This document shows positions 52,017-59,544 of a DNA stretch of 64,000 bases, piece by piece (position 1 is the stretch's first letter; each line of letters starts with the position of its first letter). The notes under the pieces are model-generated. The model was given only the letters and a program-made list of their open reading frames with translations, was not told the DNA's origin and searched no databases. A program made the position numbers and the translations under genes. Origin of the DNA: Asanoa sp. WMMD1127 (GTDB lineage: Bacteria; Actinomycetota; Actinomycetes; Mycobacteriales; Micromonosporaceae); the NCBI RefSeq assembly GCF_029626225.1, contig NZ_JARUBP010000001.1, forward strand, positions 1,612,001 to 1,676,000, read 5' to 3'.

Positions 52017-52949
52017 ATGCTCACGTTCGGCGAGGTCCACACCGGACTCCTGCAGAACTCGACCTCGCTGCCCTGGGACGCCACCGCCGAGGTGCTCAAC
52101 CTGTTGGTCGGCGAGCAGGTCCGGCGGTCCGAGCGCCCGATGGCGTACGCCGTCTCACCCAATCTGTTGACCAGTGTGGACTGCCGCCTGCCGGCGCTCT
52201 CGGGCAAGGTCATCCGCGGCGTCGGCACAGTGATCACCCGGGCGTCGATCACCGGTGGCCACGTGGCGCAGGGCTCGGGTCACACGGTCGTGGTCAAGAG
52301 CACCGCGAACAGGCGACTCTCCTGGTCGCACTACCTCACTCGGCCGGGCACGATCGAGGCCATCGGCAAGGCCGACGTGGCCGACATGGCCCGCGGGTTC
52401 GCCGGCACCAGCCAGGCCCTGGGCACTCTCAATCTCGGCGCCATCAGCGGGCGGACGCTCGACGCGGTGCAGCGCTCCACCCGGCTCGACCGCAACCCGC
52501 CGTTCCGCACGCAGCGCACCCACATGCGCTGGGTGGTGACCCCGACCGACGAGCCCGGCGCCGAGGCGACCGGCACGTTCCGGGTCGTCAGCCCGACGCT
52601 GCGGGTGCTGGAGCTGATCGTGCCGCGCGAGCACGTCGCGTCGATCGTCGACCTCTGCGAAGACCTCGCGCTGCACGACTGGCTGCTCACCACGCTGCTG
52701 GCGCTGATGGAGTCGAGCCTCACCGGGCCGGGCACCCGGGCGCAGCGGATCGCTCGGCTGCGCCCGGCCATCGACACCCTGCTGCACCTGTGGATGCCCG
52801 CCGCCCGGGTCGACGAGGCGGTGCTGCCGGTCTGGCGTGACCTCGAACGCCGGCCCGGCTTCACCCGGCAATGGGACGCCTCGGTCAGCCGGATCCGCGA
52901 TCAGATGACGCTCGGCACCCTCGCCCTGCTCGAGTCGGCGACCGCCTGA
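52017..52949 (+). CDS. SCO2521-family protein
   Basis: 310-aa soluble protein of the SCO2521 family: FGEVHTGLLQNSTSLP, ERPMAYAVSPNLLTSVDCRL, HTVVVKSTANRRLSWSHYL and the helical C-terminal half are typical. No catalytic motif is visible. ATG at 52017 with GGAGG 6 bp upstream. It stands apart from the SCO2522-2524-like genes because the NACHT-HEAT gene lies between them. Its TGA directly abuts the convergent stop of the SOS-box gene. Confidence 0.83.
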   Translation: MLTFGEVHTGLLQNSTSLPWDATAEVLNLLVGEQVRRSERPMAYAVSPNLLTSVDCRLPALSGKVIRGVGTVITRASITGGHVAQGSGHTVVVKSTANRRLSWSHYLTRPGTIEAIGKADVADMARGFAGTSQALGTLNLGAISGRTLDAVQRSTRLDRNPPFRTQRTHMRWVVTPTDEPGAEATGTFRVVSPTLRVLELIVPREHVASIVDLCEDLALHDWLLTTLLALMESSLTGPGTRAQRIARLRPAIDTLLHLWMPAARVDEAVLPVWRDLERRPGFTRQWDASVSRIRDQMTLGTLALLESATA

Positions 52950-53180
52950 TCACTGCGGTGGTCGGGCCGAGAGCTCCCGCCACTCGAAGGGCCCGACGAG
53001 GAGGTCGCGCACGCGGTCGTACGCTTCCTCCTCGCTGCCGAACTCGTAGAAGTGGGAGACGCCGTCGGCGCCGCCCGCCCGCTGCTCGACATGCCATGCA
53101 TCACCGTCGATCCGCAGGTAGACGTCGCGCCGCGCGGCGCGTCCCCACTTCCCGTTCCACCAGTGCTTTCGCTGCTCCAT
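52950..53180 (-). CDS. Small protein under a LexA box
   Basis: 76-aa soluble protein, WWNGKWGRAARRDVYLRIDG near the N-terminus and FYEFGSEEEAYDRVRDLL near the C-terminus, acidic and aromatic-rich. I do not recognise the family. The ATG at 53178-53180 has no Shine-Dalgarno sequence. A GATACT -10-like element at 53189-53194 would start the transcript nearly at the ATG, so it is probably leaderless. The -10 overlaps a perfect SOS box, so the gene should respond to DNA damage. Confidence 0.72.
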   Translation of the reverse strand: MEQRKHWWNGKWGRAARRDVYLRIDGDAWHVEQRAGGADGVSHFYEFGSEEEAYDRVRDLLVGPFEWRELSARPPQ

Positions 53181-53192
53181 GGTGGGAGAGTA

Positions 53193-53208
53193 TCGAACAT
53201 ACGTTCGA
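53193..53208. promoter_or_regulatory. LexA SOS box
   Basis: TCGAACATACGTTCGA: perfect match to the actinobacterial/Gram-positive form TCGAAC-N4-GTTCGA. It ends 13 bp before the ATG of the 76-aa gene and overlaps that gene's -10 element. On the other side it abuts the 3' end of mscL, so only the small gene can be its target. Confidence 0.85.
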
Positions 53209-53667
53209 CTATCGCTGGGTCGGGGGGTTTTCTCGCTCGCCGAGCACCTGGTCCAGGGCGCCACGGTGCTGGCCGGGCACGCGACCGCCGGCGACCAGGG
53301 CGTCGCGGATCTCGGTGAGGAGCTTGACCTCTTCGCTCGGGGCAGCGGGCGGGGGCTCCTCACCGCGGCGCCGGCGCTCGGCCAGCTTGTTCATGGGGAA
53401 GATCACGAGGAAGTAGAGGGCGGCGGCGGTCAGAAGGAACGTGATGAGCACGTTGATGAACGCGCCCCACTCGATGTAGTTGTTTGTGCTGATCTCGGAC
53501 CGCCCGCCGACCCGGTTGTTCCCAGCGCCGATGAGCTTGAGGAACGGCTCGAGGAACGACTTGGTGAACTGGGTGACCACGCCGGTAAACGCCGCGCCGA
53601 TCACCACGCCGACCGCGAGGTCGACCACGTTTCCGCGCATGATGAAGTCTTTGAAGCCCTTAAGCAT
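53209..53667 (-). CDS. mscL: Large-conductance mechanosensitive channel MscL
   Basis: 152-aa MscL. N-terminal FKDFIMRGNVVDLAVGVVIGAAFTGVV is the canonical amphipathic helix plus TM1; TM2 is INVLITFLLTAAALYFLVIFPMNKL; the charged C-terminal bundle (EEVKLLTEIRDALV) is longer than in E. coli (136 aa). It forms a homopentamer that releases solutes on hypo-osmotic shock. It starts 8 bp after the GntR-type regulator gene, probably in one transcript. Confidence 0.95.
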   Translation of the reverse strand: MLKGFKDFIMRGNVVDLAVGVVIGAAFTGVVTQFTKSFLEPFLKLIGAGNNRVGGRSEISTNNYIEWGAFINVLITFLLTAAALYFLVIFPMNKLAERRRRGEEPPPAAPSEEVKLLTEIRDALVAGGRVPGQHRGALDQVLGERENPPTQR

Positions 53668-53675
53668 GGCTCACC

Positions 53676-54335
53676 CTATTCCCGGGTTGGTGCCTCCAGG
53701 AACTTGCCCGCTTCATGTGCCGCGAGGTCGGGGTCGCCGGCCCGGATGGCCGCCACCAGTCGACCATGGTCGATGTGGGTCCCGGCCCGCATCGCCGGCT
53801 CGACCGCCACGGCCACCGATGCCTTGATGGCCGCGCCGATCGACGCGTACAGCTCCGCCAGCATCGGGTTGTGTGCCGCGGCCACCACCGCGACGTGCAG
53901 GTCGGCGTCGACGTCGACGAACACCTCGGGGTCGCCGGTCTCCCACGCCGCGTCCCGCGCAAGGAGCGCCGCGTCGAGCCGGTCCAGATCCTCGGGCGTA
54001 CGCCGGAGCGCCGCCAACCGGGCCGCCTCGACCTCGAGGGCCCGCCGCACCTCGACGGTGTGCCCGATGCCAGCGGCGCCGAACTTGCGGGCGACCACGC
54101 CGGTGAGCTCGTCGGTCGACCGCACATAGGTGCCGGAGCCCTGCACGCACTCGAGCACGCCGGAGTGGGTCAGCGCCCGGACCGCCTCGCGCACCGTGTT
54201 GCGCCCGACGCCGAGCATCTCCACCAGCCGCGGCTCGGTGGGGATCCGGCTCCCGACCGGCCACTCGCCGGCCTCGATCTGCTCGCTGAGCCGCGAGATC
54301 ACCTGCTGCACCAGCGTCGAGCGCGCGAGTGTCAT
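53676..54335 (-). CDS. GntR-family (FadR/FCD) regulator
   Basis: 219-aa regulator: winged helix (LVQQVISRLSEQIEAGEWPVGSRIPTEPRLVEMLGVGRNTVREAVRAL) and an FCD effector domain with helical bundle and metal-ligand-like residues (DVDADLHVAVVAAAHN, GRLVAAIRAGD). I use the ATG at 54333-54335; another ATG 12 bp upstream is possible. Divergent from the MFS exporter, its probable target, with mscL immediately downstream. Confidence 0.87.
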   Translation of the reverse strand: MTLARSTLVQQVISRLSEQIEAGEWPVGSRIPTEPRLVEMLGVGRNTVREAVRALTHSGVLECVQGSGTYVRSTDELTGVVARKFGAAGIGHTVEVRRALEVEAARLAALRRTPEDLDRLDAALLARDAAWETGDPEVFVDVDADLHVAVVAAAHNPMLAELYASIGAAIKASVAVAVEPAMRAGTHIDHGRLVAAIRAGDPDLAAHEAGKFLEAPTRE

Positions 54336-54385
54336 GCGTAACATCACCCCACCATAAATCGTCCCATGATTCTAGGCTGTCCTTC

Positions 54386-55699
54386 GTGACCGCTACCAAC
54401 ACCGCGCCCACCCGCGTCCAGCCCCGCCAGATCCTGCTGGTGCTGATCGGCATCGTGATCGTCGCGGTCAACCTCCGCGCGGTGGTCACCTCCCTCGGCG
54501 CCCTGCTCGACGAGGTGCGCGACGGCCTGCACCTCTCCGGTGCGCTCGCCGGCGTCGTCACCACGATCCCCACCCTCGCGTTCGCGGTCTTCGGCGCGAC
54601 CACGCCGTGGCTCGTCCGCCGGGTGGCGCCGGCCCGGCTGCTGGTCGGCGCGATGGCGGTGCTCGCGATCGGCCAGGTGCTGCGGGTGCTCACCGACGCG
54701 CCGGCGGCGTTCATCGCATTCAGCGCGCTGGCGCTGGCCGGCATCGCGGTCGCCAACGTGCTGCTGCCGATGATGGTCAAGCAGCACTTCCCGGACCGGC
54801 CCGGCCTGGTCACCGGCGCCTACACCGTCTCCATGTCGGCCGGCGCGGCCGCGGCGTCGGCGACGGCGGTGCCGGTCGCGCACGCGTTCGGCTCGTGGCG
54901 GGCCGGTCTCGGCGTGTGGGCACTGCTCGCCGCGGTGGCCGTCCTGCCGTGGCTGCCGGCGGCGCTGCGCCGCGGCCAGCAGGTGGTCCGCCGGCCCGGT
55001 CACCACCGCGGCGCCCGGATCAACCCCGCGCGCACCCGGATCGGCTGGGCGATGGCGGTGTTCTTCGGCATGCAGTCGATCGCCGGCTACGCCACGATGG
55101 GCTGGCTGCCGCAACTGTTCCGGGACGCGGGCTTCAGCCCTCAGACGGCCGGCCTGCTGCTGGCCGGCGTGACGCTGTTCGCGCTGCCCTTCGCGCTGCT
55201 GATGCCGGCGCTGGCGGGTCGGGTGCGGCGGCTCGCGCCGCTCCTGCTGACGCTGACCGCGCTCGCCGCCGTCTCGTACGTCGGGCTGGCGATCGCCCCG
55301 CACGGCGGCGCGGTGCTCTGGGTCACGCTGATGGGCATCGGCCAGACGGTCTTCCCGGTGAGCCTGGTGGCGATCGGTTTGCGGGCCCGCACGCCCGAGG
55401 GCACGGTGGCGCTGTCCGCCTTCGCGCAGAGTGTCGGCTATCTGTTCGCCGCGCTGGGTCCGCTGCTCGTCGGGATTCTCTACGAGGCGACCGGCGGCTG
55501 GATCGCGCCGATCGGCGTGCTGGGCGGGGCCCTGGTCGTGCAGGCGGCGGCCAGCCTCGTGATCAGCCGACCGAGCTACGTCGAGGACGAGGCGCACGCA
55601 CCCGGCGCGCACGAGCCGGTGGAGGCCGTCAAGCCCACGCCGGCGGAGGTGCTGGCCGAGACCGGCCCGCTCGCGGAACCACTCCGCGAGGCCGCCTAA
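54386..55699 (+). CDS. MFS transporter, CynX/NimT type
   Basis: 437-aa major-facilitator protein with 12 hydrophobic segments. NLRAVVTSLGALLDEVRDGLHLSGALAGVVTTIPTLAFAVFG is typical of the cyanate/nitroimidazole (CynX/NimT) group. The GTG at 54386 follows TAGGCT by 7 bp, so transcription probably starts at or near the start codon (leaderless); the upstream frame overlaps the gntR gene and is not used. The tail (~400-437) is hydrophilic. Substrate unknown. Confidence 0.85.
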   Translation: MTATNTAPTRVQPRQILLVLIGIVIVAVNLRAVVTSLGALLDEVRDGLHLSGALAGVVTTIPTLAFAVFGATTPWLVRRVAPARLLVGAMAVLAIGQVLRVLTDAPAAFIAFSALALAGIAVANVLLPMMVKQHFPDRPGLVTGAYTVSMSAGAAAASATAVPVAHAFGSWRAGLGVWALLAAVAVLPWLPAALRRGQQVVRRPGHHRGARINPARTRIGWAMAVFFGMQSIAGYATMGWLPQLFRDAGFSPQTAGLLLAGVTLFALPFALLMPALAGRVRRLAPLLLTLTALAAVSYVGLAIAPHGGAVLWVTLMGIGQTVFPVSLVAIGLRARTPEGTVALSAFAQSVGYLFAALGPLLVGILYEATGGWIAPIGVLGGALVVQAAASLVISRPSYVEDEAHAPGAHEPVEAVKPTPAEVLAETGPLAEPLREAA

Positions 55700-56055
55700 C
55701 CGGCGGCGGGCTCTGCGGCGTCGGCGGCGACGGCCTCGTCGACCGTCGCGTAGGTGTGCAGCACCTCGACCAGGCCGCTGACCTCGAGGATGCGGCGCAC
55801 GCCCCGCTGGGGAGCGGCCAGCCGCACGACACCGCCGGCGTCGTCGGTGCTGTTCTTCGCGCGCACGAAGACGGACAGCCCGGTCGAGTCGCAGAACGAG
55901 ACCTCGGTGAGGTCGAAGACCAGCCGGGACCGGCCGCGGTCGAGTAGGTCGGTGATCTGGTCCTGCAGCTGCGGCGCGGTGGCCATGTCCAGCTCGCCAC
56001 CCACCGCCACCACGACGATGTCGCCGCGCTGTTCCGTGTCCACCGTCAGGGACAT
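55696..56055 (-). CDS. STAS-domain anti-sigma factor antagonist
   Basis: 119-aa SpoIIAA/RsbV-like protein, GDIVVVAVGGELDMATAPQLQDQI followed by VFDLTEVSFCDSTGLSVFV, where the Ser of DSTGL is the usual phosphorylation site. ATG at 56053-56055 behind AGGAGG. No anti-sigma kinase or sigma gene is adjacent. Overlaps the 3' end of the convergent MFS gene by 4 bp. Confidence 0.88.
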   Translation of the reverse strand: MSLTVDTEQRGDIVVVAVGGELDMATAPQLQDQITDLLDRGRSRLVFDLTEVSFCDSTGLSVFVRAKNSTDDAGGVVRLAAPQRGVRRILEVSGLVEVLHTYATVDEAVAADAAEPAAG

Positions 56056-56160
56056 GCTCGACCTCCTGTGTCCGGGGGAACGGTACTCCACCGGACGGTG
56101 GGAGAGCACGGAACCGGTCGGTTCTGCGCCCGGACGGTGACCTCGCTGGGCGTACGAAGC

Positions 56161-56210
56161 GGCCCGAGGGCCTGCCGTGGCTGTGCTGTCCGGTGGCAGG
56201 CCCTCGGGCC
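56161..56210. terminator. Long hairpin terminator after the flavin reductase gene
   Basis: A 16-bp perfect stem: GGCCCGAGGGCCTGCC (56161-56176) pairs with GGCAGGCCCTCGGGCC (56195-56210) around an 18-nt loop. It is 20 bp after the stop of the flavin reductase gene and ahead of the STAS gene on the same strand, so it separates the two transcripts. Confidence 0.8.
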
Positions 56211-56229
56211 GTGCTGCGCGGGGTGCCGG

Positions 56230-56796
56230 TCAGGCAGCCGTGCCGCGCAGCGGAGCGAGCGCCCGGCTCCACTCGACGACCTGGTCCAGGGTCGTGTGGA
56301 GCGCGTCGGCCTGGTGCTCGCCCGGCTTGAAGGTGCTGAAGTTCTCGAAGTCGTGGAACAGCGAGAGCATGACCTGCGAACGGACGTCCGCCAGCTTGAG
56401 CTCACCGGCGACGAGACGCAGGTTCTCGACGGCGCGGGCGCCACCGACCGAGCCGTAGCTGACGAAGCCGACCGCCTTGTTGTTCCATTCGGCGAACAGG
56501 AAGTCGATCGCGTTCTTCAGGGCGCCCGAGGTGGCGTGGTTGTACTCCGGCGTCACCATCACGAAGCCGTCGAACGAGGCGATCTTCTCGGCCCAGGCCA
56601 GCGTGTGGGGCTGGCTGTACTGGCCCATGCTCGGCAGGCCGATCTCGTCGAGGTGCGGCAGCTTGTAGTCCAGCAGGTCGACGAGCTCGAACTCGGCGTC
56701 GGTCCGCTTGGACGCGTGCTCGTACACCCACTTGGCGACGGCCTCGCCGTTGCGGCCGGGGCGGGTGCTGCCGAGGATGATTCCGATTCTGGTCAC
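56230..56796 (-). CDS. NADPH-dependent FMN reductase-like flavoprotein
   Basis: 188-aa flavodoxin-fold protein: FMN-phosphate loop GSTRPGRNG, VTPEYNHATSGALKNAIDFL and YGSVGGARAVENLR are typical of the YieF/SsuE-like family. It reduces free FMN or quinones with NAD(P)H. Divergent from a MarR-type regulator with two inverted repeats between, so it is probably MarR-controlled and part of a redox or quinone stress response. Confidence 0.9.
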   Translation of the reverse strand: MTRIGIILGSTRPGRNGEAVAKWVYEHASKRTDAEFELVDLLDYKLPHLDEIGLPSMGQYSQPHTLAWAEKIASFDGFVMVTPEYNHATSGALKNAIDFLFAEWNNKAVGFVSYGSVGGARAVENLRLVAGELKLADVRSQVMLSLFHDFENFSTFKPGEHQADALHTTLDQVVEWSRALAPLRGTAA

Positions 56797-56840
56797 GATG
56801 GTGTCGTTCCTTGCTCGGGGGGAGGACTCCGGTTAAGTCC

Positions 56841-56885
56841 TTGCTTCGTCAAGCAAACATACGAGCAGTTCCTTGCGCCAGCAAG
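56841..56885. promoter_or_regulatory. MarR-type inverted repeats
   Basis: TTGCTT-CGTC-AAGCAA (56841-56856) and CTTGC-GCCA-GCAAG (56872-56885) are perfect inverted repeats sharing TTGC/GCAA arms, in the divergent promoter between the flavin reductase and MarR genes. Likely operators for the MarR protein. Confidence 0.7.
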
Positions 56886-56897
56886 TATCATGGTCGT

Positions 56898-57365
56898 ATG
56901 CGTCCCGTCACAGCCGAGCCGATGGAGCCCTTGAGCGCCTCCGAAGAGGCACTGGTGCGCGCGCTGGGGCGGGTGATCATCGTGCTGCCCAAGCTGCTCG
57001 ACCACGACCTGCGCGAACGCGCAGGGATCTCGCTGACGGACTACAGCATCCTGATGCACCTGTCCGAGGCGCCCGACCGGCAGCTGCGGATGAGCGAGCT
57101 CGCCGGCCGCAGCGACCTGTCACTGAGCGGCATGACCCGCGCGGTGGCGCGACTCGAAGGCGACGGTCTGGTCAAGCGGACGCGATGCGGAGAGGACGGA
57201 CGCGGCTGGTACGCGATTCTGACGCCGGCCGGCCTGCGCCGGCTGGAGGAGGCCTACCCCACCCACCTGTGGTCGACCCGACGCCGGATCAGCGAGCACT
57301 TCGCCGGTCTCGACGAAGCGGAGATCACGCGCGCGCTCGACAAGGTGGGCTGCGCCGGCGACTGA
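56898..57365 (+). CDS. MarR-family regulator
   Basis: 155-aa winged-helix regulator: LTDYSILMHLSEAPDRQLRMSELA, LSLSGMTRAVARLEGDGLVKRTRCGEDGRGWYAILTPAG. A Cys in the wing (RCGEDGR) could sense oxidants or quinones, as in several MarR proteins that control NAD(P)H:quinone/flavin reductases; this is an inference. The dienelactone-hydrolase-like gene follows 15 bp downstream. Confidence 0.88.
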   Translation: MRPVTAEPMEPLSASEEALVRALGRVIIVLPKLLDHDLRERAGISLTDYSILMHLSEAPDRQLRMSELAGRSDLSLSGMTRAVARLEGDGLVKRTRCGEDGRGWYAILTPAGLRRLEEAYPTHLWSTRRRISEHFAGLDEAEITRALDKVGCAGD

Positions 57366-57380
57366 CGCATCGGTGGCACG

Positions 57381-57926
57381 ATGATCGCAGCGTCGCCCAC
57401 CGGCCGCGGCATCGTGATCTTCCCGGACGTACGCGGACTGCACGTCTTCTATCAGGATCTGGCGTCCAGCTTCGCCGCGGCCGGCCTGTCCGCGCTGGCC
57501 TTCGACTACTTCGGACGGACGGCGGGTCGCGGCGAGTCGTTCGCTTACAAGGAGCACGTCGACCAGCTCGACTTCGCGACCGTACGAGCGGACGCGTCGG
57601 CGGCCGCGGCCCGGCTGCGCTCGGCCGGCGTGACGTCGCTGTTCACGGTCGGCTTCTGCTTCGGCGGCGCGATGTCGTTCCGCCAGGCCGCGGCGGGCGA
57701 CGACCTGCGCGGCTCGATCGGGTTCTACGCCATCCCGTCCGCGTCGCCGGTGGCCGAGGTGGAACAGTTCGCCGACCGCGTGCGGTCGCACGGTGTCGAG
57801 GTCCGGATGACGGTCTACCCGGACGCCGGCCACAGCTTCTTCGACCGCAACTTCGGCCAGCACCAGGCCGACGTCGAAGACGCGTGGCGCCAAATGCTGA
57901 CCTTCATCGACGAACACGCCGCGTGA
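57381..57926 (+). CDS. Dienelactone hydrolase-like protein, shortened
   Basis: 181-aa alpha/beta-hydrolase of the dienelactone-hydrolase family: FPDVRGLHVFYQDLA, nucleophile elbow GFCFGG, and catalytic His in YPDAGHSFFD. The family is usually ~230-250 aa. Between FYAIPSASP and VEQFADRVRSHG the strand that normally carries the catalytic Asp (of the form LFGGxDxxIP) is absent, with no frameshift visible. It may use another acid, be specialised, or be inactive. Probably co-transcribed with the MarR gene. Confidence 0.78.
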   Translation: MIAASPTGRGIVIFPDVRGLHVFYQDLASSFAAAGLSALAFDYFGRTAGRGESFAYKEHVDQLDFATVRADASAAAARLRSAGVTSLFTVGFCFGGAMSFRQAAAGDDLRGSIGFYAIPSASPVAEVEQFADRVRSHGVEVRMTVYPDAGHSFFDRNFGQHQADVEDAWRQMLTFIDEHAA

Positions 57927-57954
57927 CGACAAATCAGGACTAGGCTGTAAAGAT

Positions 57955-58308
57955 ATGGCGCTACAGACCCGTATGGTCACGTTCGACTGTGCCGACCCGG
58001 CGAGGCTGGCCAGCTTCTGGGCGGCCGCGACGGGCTTGCGCGAGTCGTGGCGCAAGGAAAACGACTTCCTCATCCTCGGCGAGACGCCCGGCCTGTGCCT
58101 GGGCTTCCAGCGGGTCCCGGAACCCAAAACGGTCAAGAACCGAGTCCACCTGGACTGGAGCAGCGACGGCGACCCGGCCGCGGAAATCGACCGCCTCCTC
58201 GACCTGGGCGCCACGGTCATCGACCGCCAACACATGCCGCAAGGCTTCGGCTGGACAGTCCTGGCCGACCCGGACGGCAACGAGTTCTGCGTCGCCACGC
58301 CGGCCTAG
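57955..58308 (+). CDS. VOC-superfamily (glyoxalase-like) protein
   Basis: 117-aa single-module VOC protein: MVTFDCADPARLASFWAAATG at the N-terminus and GWTVLADPDGNEFCVATP at the C-terminus are the beta-alpha-beta-beta-beta halves of glyoxalase_6-type proteins. Probably a dimeric metal- or ligand-binding enzyme or resistance protein; substrate unknown. It lies 28 bp after the dienelactone-hydrolase-like gene and may share its transcript. Confidence 0.85.
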   Translation: MALQTRMVTFDCADPARLASFWAAATGLRESWRKENDFLILGETPGLCLGFQRVPEPKTVKNRVHLDWSSDGDPAAEIDRLLDLGATVIDRQHMPQGFGWTVLADPDGNEFCVATPA

Positions 58309-58509
58309 ATCTGCCAGCACCGAAGTCGTTGTCGGTTATTTGACACGCCGGTCACGGTAATCGCCATCGGCCTTCCTGGGTCCGTACCGCGATTCGGACA
58401 GATAACTATGCACACCGACCGTTGCCTCCCGCCGAACGGTTGGGCCAACCATGCCCAGCCATCCACTTCCCATCCGTATCGACACGGTCCAAGGTGAGTC
58501 CTCTCGCAA

Positions 58510-58524
58510 TTAAGTCGCACTTAA
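58510..58524. promoter_or_regulatory. Inverted repeat in the lipoprotein leader
   Basis: TTAAGT-CGC-ACTTAA, a perfect 15-bp inverted repeat, AT-rich, lying 4 bp before the GGAGG RBS of the lipoprotein gene. Possible operator or a stem-loop that affects translation. Confidence 0.5.
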
Positions 58525-58540
58525 ATGTGGAGGAATCGAA

Positions 58541-59110
58541 ATGCATAAGCGCCCCATCCTGACCACTGTCGGTCTCGTTCTCGGTGCGGTGATTGCCATC
58601 GGCTGCGGCAGTGGTGGCGACAGCGGTGACGACGTGACGGTCAGCTCCGGGGCGGGTGATACCAGCACCTCGACCCCAGCCGCGGAGGAAGGCAAGCCAG
58701 AGCGGCCGGTGATGGCGAAGATGGGCGACACGATCACCGTCGACTCGTCGTTGTTCGGGCAGGGCGACCAGGTTGTGGCGTTCACCGTCGCCAAGGGGAA
58801 GCAGCTCAAGCCGGCCAATGAGTTCGACGACCCGAAGGGCGTCTATTACGGCGTCACGCTGACTGTTCTGGTCAAGGCCGGTAGCCATTTCGCCAACCCT
58901 GGCGACATCTCGCTGGTTGCGGCCGACGGCGAGGTATTCGAAACCACCTTCACGATGCACGACGGGCTGTTCGACTCGGCAGACCTCGGCAAGGGCCAGA
59001 AGAAGGCCGGACTCGTGGTATTCGACGTGCCCAAGGCCAAGCTCAAGGGTGCCCAGATCCAGGTCAAGTCGTTCTGGGACGAGACGGCCTATGGCGTTTG
59101 GACGATTTAG
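58541..59110 (+). CDS. DUF4352-like lipoprotein
   Basis: 189-aa lipoprotein: signal peptide with lipobox AIGC, a Ser/Thr/Gly linker, then one immunoglobulin-like beta domain resembling DUF4352 (MGDTITVDSSLF, VTLTVLVKAGSHF, GLVVFDVPKAKLKGAQIQVK). RBS GGAGG at 8 bp. Function unknown; extracellular and membrane-anchored. Confidence 0.8.
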   Translation: MHKRPILTTVGLVLGAVIAIGCGSGGDSGDDVTVSSGAGDTSTSTPAAEEGKPERPVMAKMGDTITVDSSLFGQGDQVVAFTVAKGKQLKPANEFDDPKGVYYGVTLTVLVKAGSHFANPGDISLVAADGEVFETTFTMHDGLFDSADLGKGQKKAGLVVFDVPKAKLKGAQIQVKSFWDETAYGVWTI

Positions 59111-59544
59111 CGATCGGTATTTGTCGCTCGCATCCGCAGGTGGGCGAAAAGGCGCTCCACCTGCGGATGCAGGCATCCGGTTCGCTGGTGATCTCGGCGA
59201 TGCGGGCGCTCTACGACGCCGAGTGGATCCGAGCGACTGATCCGGCCGGCGCCGCCGACGCGTGGCGGCAGGCCGAGCAGGCGTGCACCGTGGTCCCCCT
59301 GCGCTGGAGCGCGGCCTACGCCGGCTGGCGGCTGACCGAGGCGCTGCTTGCCGAAAGAGGGGCGCGGGACCAGGCCGCGGCCGCTCTGCGGCGATGCCAC
59401 ACGTTCGCCACCACACTGCCGGCCGAACCGCTCCTCGCCGTCAGCACCCACATCTCGCACATGCTGGCCAAGACCGGTACCGCCAACCGTGTCGAGCTGG
59501 CCCAATTGGCCCGCCGCCGCGGCGTCAGTCAGGGAGCGGGGTGA
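59098..59544 (+). pseudogene. Relic of a large LuxR-type (LAL) regulator
   Basis: About 140 residues read through without a stop: DPAGAADAWRQAEQACTVVPLRWSAAYAGWRLTEALLA and AAAALRRCHTFATTLPAEPLLA resemble the TPR-like segment that directly precedes the LuxR HTH in large ATP-binding regulators. Neither the N-terminal ATPase nor the C-terminal HTH is present. The frame starts inside the lipoprotein gene and ends inside the convergent gene, so it looks like a gene fragment. Confidence 0.6.

Noticed and set aside
53053-53072. Second SOS box searched for around the NACHT-HEAT/SCO2521 promoter and mscL.
   Set aside because: Only the site at 53193-53208 fits TCGAAC-N4-GTTCGA; no comparable match was seen by eye near the other promoters.
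54344-56272. 642-aa open frame antisense to the MFS gene.
   Set aside because: Low-complexity Arg/Gly/Gln content without any domain; the MFS and STAS genes on the two strands explain the sequence.
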